Below are positions 35,459 to 43,782 of a stretch of 64,000 nt of DNA, in pieces. The DNA comes from Rubrobacter marinus. Its GTDB lineage: Bacteria; Actinomycetota; Rubrobacteria; Rubrobacterales; Rubrobacteraceae. The number at the start of each line of letters is the position of its first letter. Position 1 is the stretch's first letter. The notes beneath the pieces were generated by a model that did no database searches, was not told the DNA's origin, and saw nothing but the letters and a program-made list of their open reading frames with translations. The translations under genes and the position numbers were made by a program. Where the stretch lies: NCBI RefSeq assembly GCF_011492965.1, contig NZ_CP045121.1, positions 930,001 through 994,000 on the forward strand, in the 5' to 3' direction.

Positions 35459-36538
35459 GTGCCAGCGGAGAGCGAAAACACGGCGGACGGTGCGGTAGAG
35501 ACCCAGGAGCAGCAGCAGGGTGGGGGCGGCTCGGTCGCGACCGACGGAGACCGGCTCGTCGAGCTCTACAAGAAGATGGTCCTGATCCGGACCTTCGAGG
35601 AGGCCACGCAGCGCGGCTTCAGGCAGGGCAAGATCGGCGGTTACCTGCACGTATACATCGGGCAGGAGGCCGTCGCGACGGGCTTCCTCGACGCCTACAA
35701 GGAGGGCGATCGGGTCATCACCGCCTACCGGGACCACCCGCACGTCCTGCTGTTGGGCAGCGACCCCAAGGCGGTCATGGCCGAGCTCTACGGTAAGGGG
35801 ACGGGGATCGTCAAGGGCAAGGGCGGCTCCATGCACCTCTTCGACGTCGAGAAGGGCTTCATGGGCGGCTACGGCATCGTCGGCGGGCACATACCGTTGG
35901 GGGTCGGCTTCGCCTACGCGCAGCGCTACGAGGAGACCGACCACATCACCCAGCTCTACCTCGGCGACGGCTCCATAAGCAACGGGGCCTTTCACGAGGC
36001 GGTCAACCTCTCGGGGCTGTGGGGCAAGGACGGGATGAACCCCTGCCTGTTTATCGTCGAGAACAACCAGTACGGGATGGGGACGAGCGTCGAGCGGACC
36101 ACCGCCATGACCGACCTCGCCGCCAAGTTCGACGCCTACGGCGTCGAGAACGAGAAGGTCGACGGCATGGACATCGAGGCCGTCCTCGAGGTCGCCCACA
36201 GGGCCGCAGATCGGGTCCGCGAGACCGGCAAGCCCTACGCCGTCGAGGCGCTCACCTACCGGACCGCGCCGCACGGGGCGGCGGACTTCTTCGAGAAGTA
36301 CCGGACGAAGGACGAGATCAAGCAGTGGCGCGAGCGCGACCCCATCGGCCAGCTCGAGCAGAAGCTCATCGAGCGCGAAGTCGTCGACGAGGACGGCATC
36401 GAGGAGATCAAGAACGAGATGAAGGAGACCATCCAGGAGGTCGTCCGGTTCGCCGACGAGTCGGACGAGCCGCCCCTCGAGGAGCTCTACACCGACGTCT
36501 ACACCGGCGGCGGCGTCTACACCGGAGAGGAAGGGTAG
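35459..36538 (+). CDS. pdhA: Pyruvate dehydrogenase E1 component, alpha subunit
   Basis: A 359-residue ThDP enzyme. After a ~30-residue Glu/Gln/Gly-rich leader it shows YKKMVLIRTFEEATQRGFR, GQEAVATGFLDA, YRDHPHVLLLG, and the ThDP motif GDGSISNGAFHEAVNLSGLW ending in FIVENNQYGM. It forms the alpha2beta2 decarboxylase of the pyruvate (or branched-chain/acetoin) dehydrogenase complex. GTG 35459 is preceded by AAGGGGG. A TATTCT -10-like box at 35411-35416 follows TTTGCGAG. Two bases then separate it from pdhB. Confidence 0.93.
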   Translation: MPAESENTADGAVETQEQQQGGGGSVATDGDRLVELYKKMVLIRTFEEATQRGFRQGKIGGYLHVYIGQEAVATGFLDAYKEGDRVITAYRDHPHVLLLGSDPKAVMAELYGKGTGIVKGKGGSMHLFDVEKGFMGGYGIVGGHIPLGVGFAYAQRYEETDHITQLYLGDGSISNGAFHEAVNLSGLWGKDGMNPCLFIVENNQYGMGTSVERTTAMTDLAAKFDAYGVENEKVDGMDIEAVLEVAHRAADRVRETGKPYAVEALTYRTAPHGAADFFEKYRTKDEIKQWRERDPIGQLEQKLIEREVVDEDGIEEIKNEMKETIQEVVRFADESDEPPLEELYTDVYTGGGVYTGEEG

Positions 36539-36541
36539 CCC

Positions 36542-37534
36542 ATGCCCGAGATGACCTACCGCGAGGCCCTCAGGGCCGGGATGGCCGAGGAGATGGAGCG
36601 CGACGAGAAGGTTCTCCTCATGGGCGAGGACATCGGCGTCTACGGCGGCACCCACCTCATCACCGACGGCTTCCTCGACCGCTTCGGCAAGAAGCGCGTC
36701 ATAGACACCCCGATCGCCGAGGGCGGCTTCACCGGAGCGGCCATCGGGATGGCGATGCTCGGCCTCAAGCCCGTCGTCGAGATGATGACCTGGAACTTCT
36801 CGTTTCTTGCCGCCGACCAGATCATCCAGAACGCCGCCAAGGTCCGCTACTTCTCCGGCGGACAGGTCGAGGTGCCGCTGGTCATCCGCGGCCCCAACGG
36901 CGGCGGCGTCCAGCTCTCCGCCCAGCACACGCACTCCCTGGAGAACATGTACGGCCACTTCCCCGGCCTCAAGGTCGTCAGCCCGGTGACGCCGAACGAC
37001 GCCAAGGGGATGATGCTCACCGCCATCCGCGACCCCAACCCGGTGATCTTCCTGGAGGCGGGCGCCCTGTACGGGACGAAGGGCGAGGTCCCCGACGGGG
37101 ACAACGCCGTGGAGTTCGGTAAGGCCAGGGTCGCGCGCGAGGGGACGGACGTCACGCTCATCTCCTACGGCCGCCAGGTGAACCTGTGCGTGCGGGTCGC
37201 CGAGAAGCTGGAGGAAGAGGACGGCGTCTCGGCCGAGGTCATAGACCTGCGTTCCCTGCGCCCGTTCGACTCCGAGACGATCGTCGAGAGCGTGAAGAAG
37301 ACGCACCGGGCGGTCGCGGTACAAGAGCAGTGGCGCTGGTTCGGGGTGGCGAGCGAGGTGGCTTCGATCATCCAGGAGCAGGCCTTCGACTACCTCGACG
37401 CGCCGGTGATCAGGGTGAGCGGGGCGGAGGTTCCGGCGCCGTACGCCCGAAACCTGGAGCTCGCGGCCTTCCCGAGCGAGGAGGCGGTCGCCCAGGCCGC
37501 GCGGCAGGTCTTGTACCAGGAGGTGAGCGCGTAA
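36542..37534 (+). CDS. pdhB: Pyruvate dehydrogenase E1 component, beta subunit
   Basis: A 330-residue transketolase-like subunit: MTYREALRAGMAEEMERDEK, LMGEDIGVYGGTHLITDGF, DTPIAEGGFTGAAIGMAMLG, LKVVSPVTPNDAKGMML, and C-terminal VIDLRSLRPFD with AVAVQEQWRWFG. It pairs with PdhA. ATG 36542, 3 bp after the pdhA stop; its TAA overlaps the E2 ATG by one base. In this family it could also serve acetoin or branched-chain substrates; nothing nearby decides. Confidence 0.94.
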   Translation: MPEMTYREALRAGMAEEMERDEKVLLMGEDIGVYGGTHLITDGFLDRFGKKRVIDTPIAEGGFTGAAIGMAMLGLKPVVEMMTWNFSFLAADQIIQNAAKVRYFSGGQVEVPLVIRGPNGGGVQLSAQHTHSLENMYGHFPGLKVVSPVTPNDAKGMMLTAIRDPNPVIFLEAGALYGTKGEVPDGDNAVEFGKARVAREGTDVTLISYGRQVNLCVRVAEKLEEEDGVSAEVIDLRSLRPFDSETIVESVKKTHRAVAVQEQWRWFGVASEVASIIQEQAFDYLDAPVIRVSGAEVPAPYARNLELAAFPSEEAVAQAARQVLYQEVSA

Positions 37535-38932
37535 TGCCCGAAGTCATCATGCCCAAGATGGGCGACGCGATGGAGGAGGGCACCCTCCTCAAGTGGCTCA
37601 AGAGCGAGGGCGACGAGGTCTCCGAGGGCGACCCGATCGCGGAGATCGAGACCGATAAGGTCACGCTGGAGATCGAGGCCGAGGACTCGGGCACCCTGGC
37701 GCAGCTGATGGTGAGCGAGGGCGATGACGTCCCCGTCGGCCAGGCGATCGCGTTTATCGCCGGCGAGGGCGAGGAGGTCCCCGAGAAGGGCGGCGGGGGC
37801 CAGCAGGAGGAGGCCCAGGCCGAGGGGGCGACGACACCGGCGGCGGGCAGGCCACCGCCACGGAGGAGCAGGGCGATCCGCGCCAGCCCCAGACCGGCGG
37901 CGGTGAGACCCAGGCGGCCGGGGACGCGTCGGAGACCGGCTCCCCGACGGGGCAGGAGCGGGCGGCAACGGCCACTTCCGCGCCTCCCCGATCGTGCGGC
38001 GCCTCGCCCGCGAGAACGACCTCGACCTCTCGCGCATAGAAGGCTCCGGGCCCGCCGGACGCATCGTCGAGCGGGACGTCAGGGCCGCCATGGAGAGCGG
38101 CACCGCGCAGGCGAGGGCCGACGGGCAGCAGGCCGACGGCGCGGCCCAGGCCTCCGTCGAGGCGCCGGAGCAGCCGACCTCGCAGCAGGCCCAGATGCAG
38201 GGCTTCCAGCCGGCGCGCATCCCCGAGCCCACCGAGGCGCCGGGGACGACGCTCGTCGAGCCCACGAGGATGATGCGCGTCATCGGCGAGCGGATGACGG
38301 AGGCCAAGCAGCACGTCCCGCACTTCTACGCCACCGTGGAGGTACGTATGGACGCCGCGATGGCGCTGAGAAAGCAGCTCAACGCGCAGCTCGAAGGCGA
38401 GGGCCTCAAGCTCTCCGTCAACGACTTCGTGATGAAGGCGTGCGCGGTGGCGCTGAGGAACTACCCGAACCTCAACGCCCTGTACACCACGCGCGGCATC
38501 GAGCTGCACGAGAAGGTCGACATGGCGATGGCGGTCGCCCTGGACCAGGGCCTCATCACCCCCGTGATCCGCGACATCGCCTCCAAGGGGCTCGCGACCA
38601 TCAGCCGCGAGTCGAAGGACCTCGCGGCCCGGGCGAGAGAGGGCGGGCTCAAGCCCGAGGAGTACCAGGGCGGGACCTTTACCGTCTCCAACATGGGCAT
38701 GTTCGGGATAGAGAGCTTCACCGCGATCATCAACCCGCCGCAGGCGGCGATCGTGGCGGTCTCCAGCATCGAGCGGCGCCCCGTCTACGACGAGAACGGC
38801 GAGATCGTCCCCGGCAACATGATGAAGCTCACCCTCTCGGCCGACCACCGCATCGCCAACGGCCGCGACGGCGCCCTCTACATGTCCGAGGTCAAGCGCA
38901 CCCTGGAGAACCCGGTATTGTTGATGGTCTAG
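37534..38932 (+). CDS. pdhC: Dihydrolipoamide acyltransferase (E2) (two frame breaks)
   Basis: A 466-residue E2 after restoring one G at 37824-37828 and one at 37960-37962. Order: one lipoyl domain (Lys in EIETDKVTLEIEAED), a Gly/Gln/Thr-rich linker (the broken part), an E1/E3-binding domain (RASPIVRRLARENDLDLSRI), a second Ala/Gln linker, and the catalytic domain (VNDFVMKACAVALRNYPNLN; GTFTVSNMGMFGI). The active-site motif, HxxxDG in the family, reads HRIANG here, with Asn for Asp. No lpd gene follows; E3 must be elsewhere. A strong terminator comes right after. Confidence 0.9.
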
Positions 38933-38956
38933 GGGCTGGCCCATCCCTAGCTACTC

Positions 38957-38996
38957 AAGAGGCGTCTCCGGGTCATCCCGGGGGCGCCTCTTTTGT
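38957..38996 (+). terminator. Intrinsic terminator of the pdh operon
   Basis: AGAGGCG (38958-38964) and CGCCTCT pair at the base, continued through U-G pairs to CCGGG/CCCGG around a TCAT loop, and TTTT follows. It lies about 25 bp after the E2 stop. Confidence 0.85.
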
Positions 38997-39039
38997 GTGG
39001 CCGGGGTTGTGTCCTTAGAGGTGTACCCCTGCCTCCGAC

Positions 39040-39045
39040 TATAAT
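39040..39045 (+). promoter_or_regulatory. TATAAT -10 box of the MNT/HEPN pair
   Basis: A consensus TATAAT lies 37 bp before GTG 39082, after the pdh terminator. The best -35 candidate, TTAGAG (39015-39020), has a 19-bp spacer. Confidence 0.5.
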
Positions 39046-39081
39046 GCGGACGATAGGGAACAGGCGACTGGAGCTTTACGG

Positions 39082-39423
39082 GTGAACGGAGGCAAGCTTT
39101 CGGCGGAAGAGCTCTCGGAGCTCCTAAATAAGCTCGGTCGTGGCCTGAAGGACCTTTACGGCGAGCGCTACCGGGGGCTAGTGCTCTACGGCTCCTACGC
39201 CCGCGGGGAGGCCGACGAAGGCAGCGACGTAGATGTGTTGCTCCTGCTCGATGGCGAAGTCGATACAGTACGGGAACTCGTGCGTGCTGAGGAGGTAAAG
39301 TGGCCTCTCTCACTGGAAGCGGGGTACACTGTCTCGCTTCTACCAGTTAGCCTTACCTACTACCGCAACTCCGGGGAACCTTTCGTGCGAAACGTCCGTC
39401 GCGAGGGTGTAGCGGTAGCTTGA
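39082..39423 (+). CDS. mntA: MNT-type nucleotidyltransferase antitoxin
   Basis: A 113-residue minimal nucleotidyltransferase with the defining GSYARGEADEGSDVDVLLL motif (GSxARG...DxD, about 37-55). In type VII toxin-antitoxin systems such a protein adenylylates (AMPylates) its HEPN partner near the active site and neutralises it. The third acidic residue of the polymerase-beta triad is not obvious, so catalysis is not certain. Codon and base use are a little less GC-biased than neighbours, as often seen for mobile toxin-antitoxin genes. Its TGA overlaps the TTG of the HEPN gene. Confidence 0.85.
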   Translation: MNGGKLSAEELSELLNKLGRGLKDLYGERYRGLVLYGSYARGEADEGSDVDVLLLLDGEVDTVRELVRAEEVKWPLSLEAGYTVSLLPVSLTYYRNSGEPFVRNVRREGVAVA

Positions 39424-39803
39424 GCCAGGTACGGGCCCTTCTGCACAAGGCCGAGCGCTCCTTCTCTGCAGCCGTATTGTTGCTCGAAGCAGGAAGCCCA
39501 GATTTTGCCGCATCTCGCGCTTACTACGGCTGCTTTTACGTCGCTGAGGCGCTGCTGCTGTCAGAGGGGTTACGCTTCTCCCGGCACGGACAGGTAATCT
39601 CGCAGTACGGGCGACTCTTCGCCAAAGAGGAGAGGTTGGACCGCCGCTTCCACCGCTTACTGGACTATGCCTTCTCTATCCGTCAAGCTGCAGATTACAC
39701 CGTGGAACTTGCCATAGACGCTGGAGAAACGCGCAAGGTGATCGAGGAGGGGAAAACCTTCCTCGCCGCTGCACAAGAGTATCTAGATCGGCACAGCGTT
39801 TAG
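39420..39803 (+). CDS. HEPN-domain protein, probable toxin partner of MNT
   Basis: A 127-residue all-helical HEPN protein: SRAYYGCFYVAEALLLSEGL, RHGQVISQYGRLF, RRFHRLLDYAFSIRQAADY and a C-terminal helix. HEPN toxins are RNases with an R-x4-6-H site. Here R-x-x-R-H-G and RRFHR are present but the exact motif is not canonical, so it may be a variant or non-RNase member. TTG 39420 overlaps the MNT stop (TTGA), and the pair forms one transcript. The partner arrangement, antitoxin first, is as in known MNT-HEPN systems. Confidence 0.82.
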   Translation: MSQVRALLHKAERSFSAAVLLLEAGSPDFAASRAYYGCFYVAEALLLSEGLRFSRHGQVISQYGRLFAKEERLDRRFHRLLDYAFSIRQAADYTVELAIDAGETRKVIEEGKTFLAAAQEYLDRHSV

Positions 39804-39902
39804 GACACCGATTCTTAGCATCTGACCGCCGAACCCCCGAGGAAGAACGGGAGGAGCACCCGGCCCGGACCGGGCACGCCCCCCCTAGCGCGTTACGAAC
39901 GC

Positions 39903-40337
39903 TTACTGCTGCTGTGGGACGATGACGTCCTTGACGGTGATGTTCACCTCGGTCACGCGCAGGCCGGTCATGTTCTCGACGCGCTGGACGATCACGTCGC
40001 GCATGGTCCCGGTGACCTCGGGGATGGACCTGCCGTAGGGGACGGTGACCGTTGCGTCGACGGCCGCCTCCCTCTCCCCGACCTCGACGGAGATGCCCCG
40101 GGTGCCCCTGCTGCTGCCCGTCACCCTGCTGAAGAACTCGCCCACGGTGGGGGAGTTGTCGCCCGGGATGCTCGCGCCGCGGCCGGCGATCTCCGGTTCC
40201 GCCCCGGAGACCTCGGCCACCGCCTCCGACACTATGCTGGACACCACGGCGCTCTTGATGGTCGTCTTCCCGCGGCCGGTCACCAGCGGGCTCCCGCCGT
40301 CCTGGGCGCTCCGGGCGCGTTCGGCAGTCTCTGCCAA
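39903..40337 (-). CDS. Asp23/Gls24-family envelope stress protein
   Basis: A 144-residue protein: GKTTIKSAVVSSIVSEAVAE, GISVEVGEREAAVDATVTVP and VENMTGLRVTEVNITVKDVI, the alternating beta pattern of Asp23. The family binds near the cell membrane and responds to alkaline or cell-wall stress. The start is TTG 40337 with AAGGAG 8 nt upstream; the longer frame upstream of it runs into yidC and is not used. It lies 79 bp after yidC on the same strand. Confidence 0.88.
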   Translation of the reverse strand: MAETAERARSAQDGGSPLVTGRGKTTIKSAVVSSIVSEAVAEVSGAEPEIAGRGASIPGDNSPTVGEFFSRVTGSSRGTRGISVEVGEREAAVDATVTVPYGRSIPEVTGTMRDVIVQRVENMTGLRVTEVNITVKDVIVPQQQ

Positions 40338-40416
40338 GGTTGTGCTCCTTCCCCTCTTCCTTATCCCGCGGACCAGAATAGCCGAACTTTCGTATGCGTG
40401 CCGGGATGGTCCCCGC

Positions 40417-41178
40417 CTACCTCCTCCTGCTCTTCCTCCTCCTTCGGCGCCCGGGCGAGGCGGTGGCATCGTCTCTCGGAGCTGTAAGGGGCGGCGCGAG
40501 GCTCGGGGCCTTCGGTTCCGCACCCTTCTCAGGGGTAGGCTTGTCGCGGTAGAGGATCAAGTTCTGGCACAGGGTTATGGTGTTGGAGGTGACCCAGTAG
40601 ACGAAGAGCCCGGACGGGAAGCCGCCGAGGGCCAGAAAGAGGCCGAAAACGAGGGGCATCGCGCGCATCAAGCCCTTTTGCTGGGGGGCCGTGCGCCGTA
40701 TGATCACCTCCTGCGCGGCCATCATGGTCGCGACGTAGAGGACCGGAAGGACGAAGAACGGGTCGGCGGCGGTGAGGTCCTGAAACCAGAACAGGCCACC
40801 GGTCCGGAAGCTCTCCAGCCCCTCGAACTCCTTGATCGTGTAGTAGAGGACGACGAAGATGGGGAGCTGCACGAGGGCCGGCAGGCAGCCGCCCAACGGG
40901 TTCGTCTTGCTCTCGCCGTAGAACTTGAAGGTCTCCTCCTGCTGCTTTCTCGGGTCGTCCTTGTGGCGCTCCCGGATCTCGTCGAGCTCGGGCTGCAGGA
41001 GCTGGAGCTTGCGCATGCTCCTGACCTGCCGCACGGTGAGCGGAAAGAGCAGGGTCCGTACCACGACGGTCAGCAACGCTATGGAGAGCCACCACGGCGC
41101 GCCCAGGGCGTGGAACTCCTGGAGCATGGCCCCGAGGAGGTCGAAGAGCGGGTCGAAGAGCGCTCTCAGAGAACCCAC
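40417..41178 (-). CDS. yidC: YidC/Oxa1-family membrane protein insertase
   Basis: A 253-residue short-type YidC (no large periplasmic domain). Segments: an N-terminal amphipathic region, ALLTVVVRTLLFPLTVRQVR with the conserved groove Arg, a helical cytoplasmic hairpin rich in charge (~65-95), NPLGGCLPALVQLPIFVVLY, FFVLPVLYVATMMAAQEVII, and FPSGLFVYWVTSNTITLCQN, then a strongly basic tail. It inserts membrane proteins alone or with SecYEG. It is not beside rpmH/rnpA, so this may be a second, stand-alone copy. Confidence 0.93.
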   Translation of the reverse strand: MGSLRALFDPLFDLLGAMLQEFHALGAPWWLSIALLTVVVRTLLFPLTVRQVRSMRKLQLLQPELDEIRERHKDDPRKQQEETFKFYGESKTNPLGGCLPALVQLPIFVVLYYTIKEFEGLESFRTGGLFWFQDLTAADPFFVLPVLYVATMMAAQEVIIRRTAPQQKGLMRAMPLVFGLFLALGGFPSGLFVYWVTSNTITLCQNLILYRDKPTPEKGAEPKAPSLAPPLTAPRDDATASPGRRRRRKSRRR

Positions 41179-41294
41179 GGGGACCTCCTTGGGAAGGCAT
41201 TACGGCATGCGTTCATGTGTACCGCCTTTTTGTGTAGCGGAGAAGGGCTGGCTAGGCTTGACGCCCCGCTTGGCCGTCCCGCTTCACGGGGCGG

Positions 41295-41728
41295 TTAGGC
41301 GGCGGAGGGCCGCGCTCCGGCGCGCGGGGCGCGGGCGACGATCTTCACCCAGCCGCCGAGACCGGAGATGAGGGTGGGGAGGACGAGCGAGGGGGCCACG
41401 ACGGGCAGGACCCGCTCGCGGGATTCCGGCCTCTCCGCGGGCGCCGGCTCCGGAGAGGCCGGGAGCAGGAGGAGGGCGTTGACGTAGGGCAGCGGGGGAG
41501 CCAGGCCCGGTACGCGTTCGAGACCAGGCCGGCGAGGCAGCAGGACGTCCCGAAAGCGGCCAGCAGGGAGAAGCCGAGCTCGACGTTCGCGTGCTCGCCC
41601 AGCTCGGGGAAGGACCCGGCCAGCAGCAGGAGGATGGGGGAGAGGACGAAGACCGGCCCCGCTCCGGAGAAGCCGGAGAGAAGGTTCATGAAGAAGCCCC
41701 GGAGGGTCCTGAGCGTCGGTGCCTTCAT
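41295..41728 (-). CDS. Small membrane protein of unknown function (one frame break)
   Basis: A 144-residue protein after restoring one base at 41494-41498. Hydrophobic segments: GPVFVLSPILLLLAG, GFSLLAAFGTSCCLAGLVSN, a shorter LPYVNALLLLPA and VLPVVAPSLVLPTLISGLG. It has a basic, Arg-containing N-terminus and a Pro/Glu/Arg loop (~95-110). I recognise no family. It lies between the MFS transporter gene and yidC in the same direction, with gaps of 58 and 116 bp. Confidence 0.55.
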
Positions 41729-41786
41729 GGCGAGATGTTAGCACCCCCTGGTGGTCGCGGAGCCGACCGAAGCGGCGGCCAGGGGC

Positions 41787-42975
41787 TCAGGCAGCGGCCC
41801 GTTCGGGCGCCGGCTCCCCCTTCGCGCGCCGTATGCCGGTGAGCAGCAGGATGAGGGCCACGCCCGCGCAGAGCGCCCCGACCCAGCCCAGGGCCGCGAT
41901 CGAGCCGTAGCCCAGGGCGAAGGAGCCGAGGATGGAGCCCGCCCCCTGGCCCAGGTAGATCGCCGACGCGTTCAGCGACAGCACCGTGTTCCGCGACTCG
42001 GGGGCGGTCCGGATCAGGCGGTACTGCTGGAGCGGGATGATCGCGAAGCCCGCGACACTCCACGCGACGAGCGCCGCCACGGCGCCGAGCACCGCCGCCG
42101 TCGAGCCCGCGTCCGCCCCGGTCAGCAGCGAGAAAGAGAGCAGGGAGAGCGCGAGGACGACCAGGATGCCGCCCATGCTGCCCCGGTAGCCCCGCCGGTC
42201 CGCCCAGTACCCGCCGAGGGAGTTGCCCGCGATGCTCGCGAGCCCGAAGACGAGCAGCAGCGCCCCGATCCCTCCGCCCCCGTACCCCGTGAGATCCTCG
42301 AGAAGTGGCCTGATGTACGTGAGCACGACGAAGCCCGCCGCGACCCCGAGCGCGGTGATGCCGAGCACCGCCAGGATCGCCGCCCTCCCCGCGAGGGTGA
42401 ACATGGACCGGAGCCCCGCGACCGGGGGGTTCTCGACGTCCGGCAGCACCGCCGCGACCGCGACCGCGGCGACCGCCGCGAGGGCGCCCACCATCACGAA
42501 GCTGGCCCGCCAGCCGAACTCGTCCCCGACCAGGGTCCCGAGCGGTATCCCGACGACCCACGCGACGGTCATCCCGCCTATGACGAGCGAGAGCGCCCGT
42601 CCCTGCTTCTCCGGGGACGCGAGGTCCGCCGCGACGGCCCCCGCCACGGGCGTCAGAATCGCCGCCCCAACGCCGCCGCCACCCTCGCGCCCAGCAGCAG
42701 CCCGAACGAGGGCGCCACGGCCGCCGCCCGTTGGCGAGGGCGAAGAGGACGAGCGCGGCGACGAGGAGCCAGCGCCTCGGCACCCCCTCCGTGAGGGTCA
42801 CGAGGACCGGCGAACCGACGGCGTACGCCACGGCGAAGACCGTGATCAGGTGCCCCGCCGACTGCACCGGGACGGAGAACTCCCCGGCGATGCTCCCCAG
42901 GAGCCCCGTCACCACGAACGTGCCGGTCCCTATCGCGAAGGTCGCCAGGGTGAGGATGAGGACGCGGAGGTTCAC
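41787..42975 (-). CDS. MFS drug/metabolite exporter (two frame breaks)
   Basis: A 396-residue, 12-helix major facilitator once one base is restored at 42665-42668 and one at 42727-42729. The mended N-half reads LRVLILTLATFAIGTGTFVV, PVQSAGHLITVFAVAYAVG, then LFALANGAAAVAPSFGLL and ALGAAILTPVAGAVAADL; the C-half is continuous. It resembles arabinose-efflux/CynX-like permeases, but cargo is unknown. GTG 42975 overlaps the stop of the TetR gene by 4 nt, so it is presumably controlled by that repressor. Confidence 0.85.
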
Positions 42976-43583
42976 CGGCTCCCCCCGTGCGGCTGCCCTT
43001 CTCCCTCGCCGAGCTTCGCGAAACGCCGCAGAAACCCCCGCCAGGCCTCCCGGAACTCGGGGCTCTCCGGGTCCTCGCCGGTGGTCATGCGCGTGATCTG
43101 GGCGAACGCCACGGGGTAGGCGGTGAGGGCGTAGACGGCGAGCTGCAGGTAGCGCGGGTCGAGGTCGGGCGGGAGGTCGCCCCTCGCCCTCTTCTCCCTG
43201 AGGTCCCCGACCTGGCGCGCGATGGACTCGCGCCGCTCCTCCTCGAGGAGGGGCTCGTCCCCGCGCTCCGCGGCCTCCCAGGTGAGGAACCGGATCCAAT
43301 CGAGGTCCTCGTAGAGCCCCTCGAAGTGGTACTCCAGGAGACCACCCAACTCGTCCGGCGACCCCTCGAGCCTCCCCAAACGCTCCTCGATCTTGCGCTC
43401 CACGACCTCCCGGAAGAGGTCCTCCTTCCCCCCGAAGTAGTGGTACAGGAGCTGCTTGTTCACCCCGGCCCTGCGCCCGATCGACTCGACCCGCGCCCCC
43501 GCGAAGCCCTTCTCCGCGAACTCCCGAACCGCCGCCTCGACGATCCGCCCCCGCGTCCGCTCCGCGTCCCGTACCTTGCCCAA
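42972..43583 (-). CDS. TetR-family repressor
   Basis: A 203-residue protein with the TetR N-terminal helix-turn-helix (RIVEAAVREFAEKGFAGARV and NKQLLYHYFGGKEDLFREVV) and an all-helical ligand domain with a TetR_C_11-like shape (EGLYEDLDWIRFLTWEA). TTG 43583 is preceded by GAGGG. It is transcribed ahead of the MFS gene with a 4-nt overlap, so it probably controls its own operon. Confidence 0.9.
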   Translation of the reverse strand: MGKVRDAERTRGRIVEAAVREFAEKGFAGARVESIGRRAGVNKQLLYHYFGGKEDLFREVVERKIEERLGRLEGSPDELGGLLEYHFEGLYEDLDWIRFLTWEAAERGDEPLLEEERRESIARQVGDLREKRARGDLPPDLDPRYLQLAVYALTAYPVAFAQITRMTTGEDPESPEFREAWRGFLRRFAKLGEGEGQPHGGSR

Positions 43584-43619
43584 GCCCTCGACCCACTCCC
43601 TCGCTCAGAAACTATCGAC

Positions 43620-43631
43620 CGTATGTATACG
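43620..43631. promoter_or_regulatory. Possible TetR operator
   Basis: CGTATGTATACG (43620-43631) is a near-palindrome (10 of 12 bases) in a short AT-rich patch that runs to about 43665, 37 bp upstream of the TetR start. A GTAC word follows. Confidence 0.35.
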
Positions 43632-43782
43632 AAAGTACGTTCTTATCAACCGTTTGTCAAGTTGTAGCGGGCCGTGTTGAGGCGCACCGGTTCGGGGCTG
43701 CGTCGGGGTGGGGCTGGGTTAAGCTGGATGTTCCGACCGTCACAAGGGGAAGGCGGCGGAGGAGCGCGGAGAGGAGGAGGCT

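Noticed and set aside
37994-38932. E2 catalytic part as an independent gene without lipoyl domain
   Set aside because: The lipoyl domain lies in frame upstream once two single-G losses are restored, giving a standard 466-residue E2.
41590-41910. Plus-strand frames near the MFS gene
   Set aside because: They are antisense to the MFS and small membrane protein genes and contain no recognisable domain.
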